Positions 1 to 11,200 of a stretch of 64,000 nt of DNA are shown one piece after another. Under the pieces are notes generated by a model. That model was not told the DNA's origin. It saw nothing but the letters and a program-made list of their open reading frames with translations, and ran no database searches. Position numbers and translations under genes: made by a program. Position 1 is the first letter of the stretch; each line of letters opens with the position of its first letter. The DNA comes from Fistulifera solaris (Eukaryota; Bacillariophyta; Bacillariophyceae; Naviculales; Stauroneidaceae), in NCBI GenBank assembly GCA_030295235.1, contig AP026140.1, positions 124,001 to 188,000 of the forward strand. Direction: 5' to 3'.

Positions 1-34
1 CTCGGACAAGTGGCCAACGAAGCTTTCTTTATGG

Positions 35-2286
35 TTAAGAAGTAATTTCTAGTTCCTTCTCAGAAAGACGATCGAATGTCATTACCATTTCACAATGATC
101 GGTGAGGGGAAACATATCAACTGGCGATGCCGAGGTAATGCGAAAAGCATTACCTGGGTACTTTTGGATGCTGGCTGACAAAGCAAAGTCGCGTCTTGCA
201 CCAATGACCCGGTCGGGTTGCAGCTAACGTAAACAATCCTTTTGATTCTTCGGTTGGCCCTCAGTGTACGAAGTACCTCGTTGTGAAGACCCTCCCGCGC
301 TGGATCGACAACAGCCACAAACTGCAAATTTTCCTCTTTCGCTTTGCCTATTTCCTTGCTAAGCACCTGCTCTGCTCGAGCGGCAACAAAAGCGACATCC
401 CAGATCTTTGACGTATTGTCGCCTTCATTGTTCTCGTCGGTTCGCACTGTAAATCCATTTGCAACTGCGTTCATTTTTGCATCCTCAATTGCTAAAACAA
501 CATACATGGATCAAGCGAATAAGAGGTTGTTGGGGAAAACTAAGCGTACATAACGTCACCGACGTACCTGGTTCACTGATATCGACGCCAACCACCTTTC
601 CGACTGCACCTTCTTTCAGACAAGTAAGTCCGATGGTCCCTGTTCCGCAACATACGTCGAAAAGAAGCATATCTTTCGCCGACGGGGTCACTGCTTTTAC
701 TCGATCCACTACCATTTGGTATAGTATTTCTGCCCCTTCTGTATTGACCTGGAAGAATGCACCGGGTGATATTTGGAAGTGGCATTGACCAAGTCGTTCT
801 GTAAGAGTCTTCTTGCCAAAGACGTGCTAACGAATAAATGAAGACGCGATAAGTTAGATTGAACTCGAATAATTAATCATAAAATATCATCATCATTCAC
901 TTACCTGTACAGGATGTTCGGGTGGAGGATTCGAGATTCCTCCAAATTCCTGAAAGAAAACGCTAGTGACTTTGATGGGTTCGTCATTGGGCAATTGAAG
1001 TTCAGCAGCGGTCAGTACGGATACTAACCGTGCCCGTTCGGCTTCGAAATGTTCCACGTAAGCGGATTCATCGCCCACTCCCCCCGATGGAGGAGTATGT
1101 TGGATGATGACCATACATTCACGCGTTCGCCGGGATGTCCGCAAAGTCATCACCCGCCAAAAACCAACATGATCTTTCACGTCATACGGCGGCAACGGAC
1201 TCGTCGCCAGAAACGCATCTACTAGATCTACTAACTGACACACTTCCGTGGGTATATTCTGACAAACGTGTGGGCGCGAAACCCCACCCGCCCAGCCAGT
1301 CACCATAAATCCGACGGCTGGAATTTTGGTCGGTTCTGTATCCTCTTTGTTCTCGTCGTCAAACTGGTATCGATACCCAAAGTTAAACTCGCATTTGTTT
1401 CTCAATGGAGTCGGTGCACTAACAATGTCCTCCACGAAAACGCTGCGATCTCCTTTGAGCCAGGAGTACAATTGTACCGTTTGTCGCTTCTTGTCTCGAT
1501 CCAGCTCTCTGTGTTGGCGTCAATCAGGACCATTATGAGCAATACTCGACCAAAATAAATAAATGAATTGCATGCTACGTACCGGAATCGCTTTTTAACG
1601 TTCGCGACAATTTTCATAGCACATCCCTTGATCATGTTCGTCATTTTCTTACTTTTCTGCTCGTCCGCTGACAACTGCCAGAGAGGGGTCACTTTGTTTT
1701 GAATCTCTTCTTCCGTGACAGGACGTCGGGCTGCTGTAGTACTTTCTTCAATGATCCGTTGTCGCTTGGAAGTCGGGGCCGAAGTGGGATCCGTATCTTC
1801 CGCAGCACCTCGTTTCTTCTTGTCGTCACTTTCTTCCGTTCCGGGCTTCGCTACCAGTTCAAATCCACGCTTGTTTTTCAACTTATTTTCATTAATGTAC
1901 TGAATCAATAACGGACACATTGATTCTTCTTTCATTGTTATGACAACAAAACTATCTTGTGGAGGTTTTCGGAACTTTTCAAAGTCGATCGCTTTGTCAG
2001 GATACTTTTCCTGAAGCGCTTCCATCCAGGATGCAACCATTTTTGTCGTTTCTTTGTTCTTCATAAACTTCATGACATTATGCACAATCACTTTTCGATT
2101 CGAGAAATCCCAGTGTCGTTCGACTGTATTCTTTTCCGATGACTCTGGTTCTTTAACTTCCGATGCCGTCGCTTCTGCTGAAATAGTGGGCTCTTCTGTT
2201 GGAGACGAGGAAGACGCTACCGCATTTACACCTTCTTCCTGGAGCCCACTCCCCGTCGCGGTCGATTCATCCATGATTTGAGTCAT
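35..2286 (-). CDS. TRMT2A: tRNA (uracil-5-)-methyltransferase, TRMT2A/RumA type
   Basis: Predicted SAM-dependent enzyme that makes 5-methyluridine in the tRNA T-loop. The N-terminal region (about 1950-2110) resembles an RRM, as in animal TRMT2A. The catalytic part shows the RNKCEF segment, an ISPGAFFQVN segment, the SAM-binding motif FDVCCGTGTIGL and the YVSCNP motif. Three introns fit: 1509-1582, 827-904 and 492-567, all GT-AG with correct phase. The frame breaks once, at the T-run 162-165: one more A in coding sense restores a family-like C-terminus (VDMFPLTDHCEM) that ends at the stop at 35-37. The first ATG is at 2286, with a second four codons later. Identification is firm; the C-terminal frame break is probably a sequencing error. 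Confidence 0.9.
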
Positions 2287-2460
2287 GTGCTGTTTGATTT
2301 TTTATGCAGAAACGACCGTTTTGAAGAGTATAATCGTTGCATAAGAAAGAAATATCTTTATTGCGAGATGCCCTCGTGGTTTTTTTTTTCCTTGGCAGAG
2401 CGGCGAGCTGCTTTCTTTGCGGGTGGCGAAAGTCGTCTCGTGATTCCAAATTCCTTGATA

Positions 2461-2508
2461 CTATGGACCAAAGTGTTTGCCGTTTTTCACCACGACTGCA
2501 TTTCAGTC
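2461..2508. repeat. Bipartite element (CTATGGA - 26 nt - GACTG-N5-CAGTC)
   Basis: A degenerate CTAT heptamer at 2461-2467 is followed 26 nt later by the hairpin at 2494-2508. It is one of a family recurring in intergenic DNA of this window. Confidence 0.55.
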
Positions 2509-2712
2509 ATGAACCATGATTTTTCCGAGCCACACTGCCATTTATTCTCTGTTCCTTCTGCTCACTTGTTAAGCTACACCTGTGCAGATCACAATGCGGT
2601 TACGTTCAATACTGTTTACAAAAGCACCCTCCCATCATCTTGTCGAAAATCTTTGTGAATCGTTTTCGACTTTTTTTTTATAAATAAAAGTGTTGGTTTA
2701 CGGATCATTTTA

Positions 2713-2761
2713 CTATAAGCTAAAAGTGTGAGTTCAGCGTCATCACGACTGCATTTCAGTC
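2713..2761. repeat. Bipartite element (CTATAAG - 27 nt - GACTG-N5-CAGTC)
   Basis: The heptamer CTATAAG is at 2713-2719 and the hairpin at 2747-2761, 27 nt apart. The preceding GTGTTGGTTTACGGA (from about 2690) is shared with the 228-bp array near 30.6 kb. Confidence 0.6.
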
Positions 2762-3066
2762 ATGAATTCTCCGTTCGGTACTAAAAGGATCTGTGTTTGA
2801 ACTATCCGGGAGGAGTCACGACAGACACGCGCAAAAGACACACACAAAGAAAAAGGCGCAAAAACGCAACAAGAACGACAAAAGAAGCAACCGTCACTTG
2901 CTCATCATTACAGGCAAAAGGATCCATTTACGAAAGCGTTCTGGCCCTTCCAATACATTCCCTTACGCATAGCTTCTCTGATTAGACGACTGCGCACTAA
3001 GCAGATTGATTGAGAGAACAAGAGAGAAAGAAACGAAATATTCGAAGAGACCGAAGGGTGAACGAC

Positions 3067-6000
3067 ATGTCGACGCAAAACGCGATTGGTCCCGTCAGTC
3101 ATGACGACAAACACAACAGTCAGGAAGACCTCAAATCCGTAAATTTCTTAATGTTGGAAGAAAGATCGACTACATCAAGTACTTCTTCTTGCACTTGGTC
3201 GGACGCTCAGGTCGTGAATGCATTGCGAAAAAGAAAATGTCTCCGGCGACACAAACACTGTATCAGTTGTCACAAACCGTCGATCAACTGGATTTGCTTT
3301 GTAACAACTCCGTCATCGACTCTTCGCCGCAACGCAACATTCCGTGTCCGCCCGAGTTCTCGCAATACGAATTTTCGGTCGCGGCGATTCTCGCCAATGC
3401 GGCGCAGTCGAAACATGAGAACGAATCCTACGAGCAGAACGATGAAGCGGATACGCAGCTACAGCGAGACGAAAAAGTGCCTAATAAAAGAAAGGGAGAC
3501 AACTCACTGCTTTCCGACACGAGTTCTGTTTCGGAGCTTCAAGCAGCCAAGAAACGGCGTCGTCGTGAACCGACTACGGAACGCAACAACAAGGTCGTCG
3601 CGCAAAAGAAATCATCGCGTGTCAAGCATACAGTGCAGCAAAGCCAACCAAGTCAACGCATCGTCGTCAAAGAGAAGAGTCAATCTGCTACGCAACCGTC
3701 GACACTGCCCAAAAAGAATCCGCAGGGATCGTATCGGAGTCAAAGTGTCGAAAAGTGGCGAGGTAAACGCCTCATCAAGGTATATCAGTCCATGCGACAA
3801 GCCGCGGAAGCCGAAGGGACCCATCACGGACACATTAAGCGACTCGTCGAGTCCGGAGTTGTTACGGACGGCTGTGTTTGGAAATATCAGAAACAATCGT
3901 CGACTGCTGTCAAGTCACAGAAGGAAAGCAAAGCGAGAAAAGAGGCCAGTCCCAAAGACACCAAACAGAAAGCCGTGTCGACAGCGAAAAGCAGTAGTCG
4001 AGCGACAGCAGCCAGCGCGAAAGTTCGTTCTCCGGCTAAAGCACCTTCTCCAGCCCCAGTCATCCAGCCAAAGAAAACACCGGTCATTCATCCAAGTCCT
4101 CATCATCATCCCAGATCGAAAAGCGTTCAGCGCTTGAAAACCGACGGATCGGTAGCCCAAACGTTTCCTTCCATTTTACAAGCTTCCTTGATAACAGGCA
4201 TCAGTCGTCGAACTATTCGGGATTGTATCAAAAATCGTAACGAGAGGGACACTGATGGCTTTGGGTGGCGCTTGATGGAGACGGCGGACGAGTCATTCCC
4301 AACCAACAGTGAGAACCAAGAGAAGACGAATCGAGACCCAGACGAAAAGAAAATGGAAAAGATGCATCCAGTGACCAGCTCCCAGCTGTTAAAACATCCA
4401 AGGCCGCGGCAAACAAGCACGGTGAAAGAGGATCTCCTAATCAGACTTTTGGCAATGAAAAGAACGGAAAGAAAGATTCGGCTGGAAATCAAAACGAGGT
4501 TCAATTGGTAGACGAAGAACAAGCAGAAAAGGAGATTCTCAGAAAGCAAGTTCCGGCGGCGAGTAAAGTCAAGGCAGCAGTTGCCAAAACAAGTGATAGC
4601 GCTTCTCTTTTACAGCAACGGGCAAGGTGAACAACGAAAAGGAGCATTTGAAAACAGATGAGAAAACAAGCCGACCCGTAGAAGTGGAACAGGAAGAAGC
4701 GGCGCCGACAAAGCAACAAGTTTCGTTGTCCAGGAACGCAAAAGTCGCAGAAAAGAGCATAGGTGATCGCGTGAACAGCATTACCCTTCCTGACATCGAC
4801 CATTGGAATGAAAGTCAAGACAAGCCGGAACTTCGATTTGAAGTCATTTCCGTCGACATCACTTCGGCCGGAAAAATTGGGTTAATGATTCGCAGCATCT
4901 TGCCCAATGAACAGGTTCGCTTCACCGTAGAAAAGTCAACGTCCCTTAAAGTACACGAATACATCAAAGGATGCATCGTGGAATCTGTGAGGGTTGAAAG
5001 TCATTGCGAAAAAGTAGGCATTCGAGCCGAGGACTATTTGTTTCTTGTCGAAGAAATGGGAGGGCATAGCGTGCTGAATGGGAACTACGACAAGATTCTT
5101 CGAGCAGCTAGAAGCGAACAAAGACCGATCAAGCTTTGCATCGCGAGGCCGATTGTCAATAAGCTCACATCAAAGATCCAATCGACAATCGCAGCAACGG
5201 AAACGAGTGCAATATTAGAACCAGAAGTGCCTGAGTCAAAATCGAACAGCGATGCCCCGTATTGTGCTTTGTGTAGCGGAGGCGAAATGAAACACCCAGT
5301 TCATCATGCATGGTGCAAACTGAGCCCCCAATTCCACAAATCCGGAGCCCATGAAGTTCTTCGACGCGTCACGGAAGGGATGAAACTGGGATGTACTGTT
5401 TGTGAGAAAGAGTTCCGAACTGGTCGCATTCAGCAGAATTCGGTTCACACGTCGTCGTGCAAAGAAAATCAGAAGATAATTTTCGACGTAGATGAGTTAC
5501 CGCAGCAATCCGAATCAAAGTCGAATGCGAAGCACAAGGAGAAGATAACAAAAGCTCCCGCCCCACAAAAGCAGCCGTGGAGACGCGGAACACCAACGAA
5601 CCGACACTGAAGACCAAGCGCGGTCGCAGTGTCAAAGTCTCCGACAAAATACGAACATCGGACGCATACTTGTCGGATATTGGTCGAGATGGCAGTGACG
5701 CTTCAGAGGACTTGGAACCGCAACGGAAACGAAAACCGGTAAGCGCACTCTTCCGAGCGGAGAGATCTTTTTAACTGAACAAGACAAGTTACGAAGCAAG
5801 TCGGACTCTCGCCTGGATAAAAAAGCCGTCGCAAATCGAGAAAGTGCAGTGGATGTCTCACGATCCAAACCTCAAACGTCGTCAAATGAAGCTAATGCGC
5901 CACGCGTTTCAGGGACAGGCTATATACAGGATGCATCTTTTGCGGCAGACTATACATCAGCAAGCGATGCCGAGTATGACGAATCCGGAGAACTTGAAAT

Positions 6001-7586
6001 AGTATGGGAGCCATGTCCCGATCCTTGGGGCCAAAGGGGATACACGGAAGGTGATATCGTTGTCTTTTCCAACAAAGCTGGTATTGGGAGCGTCGAGACG
6101 GCTTTGCCATCGCCAAGATTTGAAATCGACCCTTTATCTGGGTCTTGTCGCTACAAGAAGACGCATCACATGCCGAATGAGGGCTTTCACGCACTTTTGC
6201 TACAACGAGATCCCCAATGCACCTTGTCGTGGGGATTTTCCGTTCACCGGCACGAGTTCGGGGGTGCGTGCTTGGTGTCATCAGTCGAGCACATGTCGCC
6301 TGCGCATGCAGCAGTACGTATTTGCGATTGTGATTTATGCACCAACTTATGCACTAATTAAATCTCACGCGCACTTTGGCTTGCCCAGGTTTTTGTTGGA
6401 GCACACTACGAAGAGCCTTCGATCGCGGCGCTTCGAAAGAATGACATGATAATGACCATCGACGGAAAGGAAGTGGGTGGAATGACGGTCGAGTCTTTTC
6501 GTCTGGCACTGGAACTTGCAGGATCTGAACTGATTCTCGTTGTTTCCAAGGTACAAAGGCCTTTTAGACAACTCTACAGCACATGAACGTCGTCTTTTGA
6601 CAAACCTCGACAAACATATCAATGATCCCAACCGCCTTCATTGGGCCGACATTGGAGGAAGCGATTCATCAGCTTTTCAAGAGTATCGCAAAAAGGAGGA
6701 AACGGAACTTATTCATTTGTCATCTCCATCAAGTAACGCGCAAGTGCAGTCAAATTTCACGTCACCTGATAGCAATTCCATCAAGAGTGCAGTCCGCGCC
6801 ATCGACAATCGAATCCGGATGCCAAATGTGCCAAACAAGGCGACAGAAAGAAAAGATCCGCCAACCACCAAGGCACACGTAAAAGACCGTTGTCCCCTTC
6901 CATCCATCAACAAGGTAGAAAATTTTGCCGATGCTGAGGAAGAGTCGACAACTCGTCAGAGTGACAAAGAAAATGAAAGTGAATCGGAAATATCCAGTGT
7001 TGCACCCACTGATTTGCGATCCGTCCTAGAAGAAGATTCTAGCAATAGCGATGAATTCGGCGAAGATGGAAACGCCTGGTGCGGTTGTGTTTGCGGAAAA
7101 GAGCATCCAGCGAGGGGCAACTACTTCTGGATTCAATGTGAAGGCTGTTGCTCTTGGTTCAATGTCTACCAAAAATGTGTTGGATTCAGCAAGAAAGAGG
7201 CAGAAAGCATTGAGGGATGGACTTGCTGGGCTTGTGGAGAGTGCAAGTCGTTAGAGTCCAGTGGCAAGGTGTCGGCCGAACCACAGCCTCAGCCGTCGAA
7301 ACCCGAGCGGAAGGCGATCTCCGAAAGAGCAGAGCGTGATACCGATGTCGAGTCGTTCGAATCCTCCGACGATGCAGTCGACCCACAGGAAGTCCATAAG
7401 GTCGGCAGCCTCGTCTTTATCAGAGAACACGCTTGGTCGGGTGTCAATAACCCAGAAGGAATCGCTCGCGTCACTGGAGTTCGGATGGACAAGGAAGACG
7501 GGCGAGTGTACGATGTGAAATACATTGTCGGGCGGTCGTCCAAGGGTGTTTTTGCACGATACATCACGCCCCACAGCTTTGACTAG
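3067..7586 (+). CDS. Large NUMOD1 - PDZ - PDZ - PHD finger protein, chromatin-type
   Basis: Not a gene I can name. Domains in order: two NUMOD1-like DNA-binding repeats (about 3730-3890, with VYQSMRQAAEAEG and WKYQ; and 4113-4280, ending in GWRLME); a PDZ-like domain (4831-5150); a Cys/His cluster (5263-5460); a second PDZ-like domain (6180-6550) split by a GT-AG intron at 6314-6388; a PHD finger (7075-7250, WCGCVCGKEHP then WCWACGEC-like cysteines); and a C-terminal Tudor/PWWP-like barrel (7395-7583). Low-complexity Ser/Lys linkers suggest a nuclear scaffold. The reading frame slips by one base near 3234-3237, 4345-4353, 4608-4611, 5567-5570 and 5768-5772, and there is a net shift at 6555-6565. 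All lie in base runs, and the joined frames read as continuous protein. The start is uncertain: ATG 3067, or ATG 3237 if the first slip is real. It would be about 1,470 residues. Confidence 0.7.
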
Positions 7587-7824
7587 CTGATTGCGGCCTG
7601 AAGATGGCAAAACAGCCGTTGCATTCAAGTCTAATGATTCTTTTACGTCCACCTTTATGTTATCGTTAATGTTGTGCGGACGAGATTTTTGCGTTTGCAT
7701 CGATCTTTTTGTGATCACCGTCGGTGCGACTTGCACTATATTATAAGTAGTAATCTTGTGACGTACGCTAAACATAATGGATGTGCGATGGACAGACGAC
7801 AAGTAAAGAAATAAAAAGGCGCGG
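7587..7824. other. 3' flank of the PHD gene
   Basis: No gene seen. Short non-coding stretch ending in the GC-rich string that abuts the 90-bp repeat. Confidence 0.5.
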
Positions 7825-7914
7825 CCGAAATAAGGCAGTGGTGTAAAAATTATGACTACAAGTGTTACATCTACCACGGAGGCTTCCCCGTCTGTACTAC
7901 ACTCGGTTATTTCG
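7825..7914. repeat. 90-bp direct repeat, copy 1
   Basis: Identical over all 90 bases to 14465-14554. It begins CCGAAATAAGG and ends CGGTTATTTCG, so its ends form a short inverted repeat. The outer flanks (GCGCGG on the left of copy 1, CGCGG overlapping the right end of copy 2) could be a 4-5 bp target duplication. Confidence 0.85.
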
Positions 7915-8037
7915 GTCCCCTCACGATGAGACCCGAGCTAGGACTTCAACGTGTCCTTCATAACCGATAAACCCTTATTTCATGGAAAAACAACATAAAA
8001 ACCATGACGATTCATTCATCGAATCCATCCTTCATCA

Positions 8038-8110
8038 TGTGGAAAATACATCAAAACCACACATCGACTTGTCCGTGGAAAATACGTCAAAACCACGTAT
8101 CAAACTTGAA
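8038..8110. repeat. Two tandem ~36-bp units beside the retroelement 3' end
   Basis: GTGGAAAATACATCAAAACC at about 8039 recurs with one change at about 8075. It lies between the RNase H stop and the 90-bp repeat, where a 3' LTR would be expected. Confidence 0.5.
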
Positions 8111-8215
8111 ACTTCAATCACTGTACCTGGACGAAAAACTTATCCCCAGGAGGCTCATCCCATCGGAATAGTAAACATAACTACCCAACCAGTGCATCGG
8201 GACCTATTGCCTGCA

Positions 8216-11200
8216 TCACTGATGTAAAATACGCTTCACCAGTGGATCTCGTACATTCCCAGCTTGAATCTTCGTCAGAATATCTGCCAAATTCGTCTTC
8301 GTAGGCTCGTAGGATACATCAACAATACCCATCGCAACTCGCTCACGTGCATAGTGATATGCCACCGAATTGGACTTCTTCTTCAGAACTGATTCAGGAA
8401 TACTCGAGTTCTTGATCACCGACATATTGTCACCTTTGACAACCGCAGGATCTTCTACCGGCACACCCATCATCTGTAGTTTGTACCGTAGACCTTCGAT
8501 TAACTCGACCGCCCGTTTTCATAGCACTAAACTCAGCACCAAATGTCGACGTCTCAATCGAAGTTTGCTTCTTGCTGTACCATACTGTCAATGACCTGTT
8601 CAAATAGACCAAGACACCTGTACGGGAACGACGAGTAACATGGTCACCCGCCAAGTCAGCATCAACGAAACACGTTATTTGCACAGGCTTACCCAATGGC
8701 TTTGGACAATCCGTTGGAATCATAGGCTTAGCATCTCGGTAAAAGTCATTCCAATCAGGTCTAGGTTGTCTGGCGTGCTCGACATACGAAGGATCGAACA
8801 CAATCTTAGACCTTTCATGTGACCTCAAATATGCAAAGACATGCACAACCGCAGCTAGATGGCCTTTCCTTGGCATCGCACTGTGAGACGCAAGCATCGA
8901 AACTTCACCACAAATATCAACTCTTCCAAGCTCGACCATCCAGCGTAAAACCCCTATCTGCGAGTGATAAAACTGGATTTCGTCGTCATACACTCCGGCG
9001 ATATGTCAAGCTCCGGACGGTACTTTGGTGGTAAAACACTTGGCCTTCTTCGGTAAAGCCTCATCTCGCTTTTCCAACCAAAGACAAACGTTTAGTATTG
9101 CTTCCTTCACATATTCATTCGAACTCATCGACCAACAAGGCTTTTCATCACCCGGGAATTGATGCTGACCAATCGTCGAACCGAACCCAAGTAGCAGTCA
9201 AGCTTGTATAGAATAGCTTCCGGCCACAGAAACACACAGGATGTCATCCGTATAGACCAATACCAACTTGTAGTAACTAGTCCCATCCATACATCGTTAT
9301 CCGCTCGACAAGGTGTAAAACTCAACGACTCATGCAAACACTCACTCAGATATGACCTCCACGCAGCTCCAGAACTCTTCAGTCCGTAAAGAGCTTTCAC
9401 GATTTTCGCCTTTCGACCTTTGAACTGTGGACCAAATTCGGCACCGCAAATAATAAAGATTCGTTCTCGAACTGGTGCATTCAAGTCGCATTTCCAATAT
9501 CTGCCGCCATAATGTCCAAATCGTTCAATGCCGCAAGTAGGAAGGCAATCCGCACGCTTTCTCTCGATACAACACTAGCATAGGTAATCGAGCTCGGCGG
9601 ATCCGTCATGTGTCCCCCCTGCTACGAAGCGGGCCTTCCGTGTGAAATCTGGTTTTATATCAAAAACCATGTGAACCCCAATCTTGGTAAAACCAGCAGG
9701 ATCGGGAGGCGTCTTCGTCAAGGATCTGAAACGCCTTAGCTACCGCGCATCTCTTCGCAACCGGCCCAAAAGTCAGTTCCCGTGGCGATCAATCGCCAAT
9801 GCTTCTTCGACTGTCTTTGGCAATGCGATCCCATATTTCTGAGTAACACGAAAGTAGCTTAGCCATCGCTTTGATGATCCTGGTCCTTCTCTTGAGCGTG
9901 TAGGGAACCCACCATGAGAAAGCAGGCTCCTCAGCAATCTGTCTCGCAACAGCAAATTCGCTAACTGTAAAGGGTGAGACTGCTTTAGGTCTTTCAGTTT
10001 CTCCCAAGTAGTAGTGCCATCATTCCATAGACAACACAGCTTCCATCCCTTGGTAGTCCGCTTAGGATACTTTCGGTTGTTGTGGATCACGAATGCCTCT
10101 TCATGCGGAACCGCTCACGACTCTTTCTTGTAGTCCACTATTTCCTTTAGGACATAACTTCGCACGCCCATGGTCATCCACTTCGGCATAGATGGCTTCA
10201 GCGATCTGATTCGCATGATAAGCCTCCACTTCACCCGTATCAAATTCAATCTCATACAGAGCGGTATCGAGCAAAGGGTTAGGATGGTACCGGCCAATAG
10301 GATTCCCATCTTGATCGTGCTTCCGACCTTTAACCGTGCGACATCGAGTCCCCTTGGCGGAAGCATTACCCTTGCCGAGATATATTGATTGTATGAATCG
10401 TAATCAAACTCATCAGCTTCCTTAATCTCGGGAACTTCGGGATCTTGCGACTCGGTCGGAACATAGTATTCCAACTCTGGGGTGCGCTCGTCTTCCGGTA
10501 TCTCGGTCGGATCCAAGGGCATGGTTCGGTCCTTCAGCTTTTGCTCCAACGTCTGCGTGAACTTTGCCTTCAACTCAGCAACGGCTTGGCTATTCTGTTC
10601 CTCAACTGACAAAGGGAAAACACTTGTACGGGAAATCGGTCGACCAGAAGCGGGTAGGATCCTAGCACATAGGACATCACCGACATCGAAACTGGGACCA
10701 AGGTATCTTCCAAGATGCTTCCTTTCCATATTTTCGTCTTGAGGCGAGATAAACCAAACCCAATCATACCAACCGAACTCACAAATGTGTGAAATATCAG
10801 CGGTGTCCCCTGTCAAAAGCGTCTGCGGCACTTCACCATCTAACTGTCTTATGGAAAGACAAGAGTGGCTCCCGAACATACAGCGTGGTAGACCAAACAT
10901 AGGTCCCATAGACAACGTGGGGAATTCGTGCGAATCATAGCACGCCTATACATCCTTTTCAATTCACGAATGCCGTCTTCAGCGAGGTTGGCGTTAGCGG
11001 TGTGCTTCGATCGGCCTAATGGTCGCTTGCACTTGTTGCGCCTTTCGCTTAAACTCTCCTGCTGTCAACTCTCCGGCATTGTCTGGAATTAAAGTGTGAG
11101 GGACTCCGACGCTGACGAAACAAGTTGTCAAGCGTGTAATGGGCATCGCTTTTCTTTTCAATCGGGTCCACACATATCCAGTGAAAGGGGTGCAATACAC

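Larger units (their letters stand above)
2287..3066. other. Divergent intergenic region with two bipartite hairpin elements
   Basis: This region lies between the divergent TRMT2A and NUMOD1/PDZ/PHD genes. I see no convincing gene; small open frames here have no recognisable domain. It holds two copies of the hairpin GACTG-CATTT-CAGTC (2494-2508 and 2747-2761), each inside the longer string CACGACTGCATTTCAGTCAT. Confidence 0.6.

Noticed and set aside
2278-2658. 126-codon open frame on the plus strand
   Set aside because: It overlaps the TRMT2A start, includes the dispersed hairpin repeat, and has no domain or codon pattern of a gene.
3139-3233. Alternative 95-bp intron joining the first two frames of the PHD gene
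   Set aside because: It has GT and AG and the right length class, but its acceptor GAAAAAG lacks the pyrimidine tract of the other introns. A missing base at 3234-3237 or a start at 3237 is simpler; not fully excluded.
6551-6567. Very short intron (GTACAAAGG...TTTTAG) to explain a frame change
   Set aside because: 17 bp is far below the 64-99 bp introns seen here; run-length errors at 6555-6557 and 6562-6565 explain it better.
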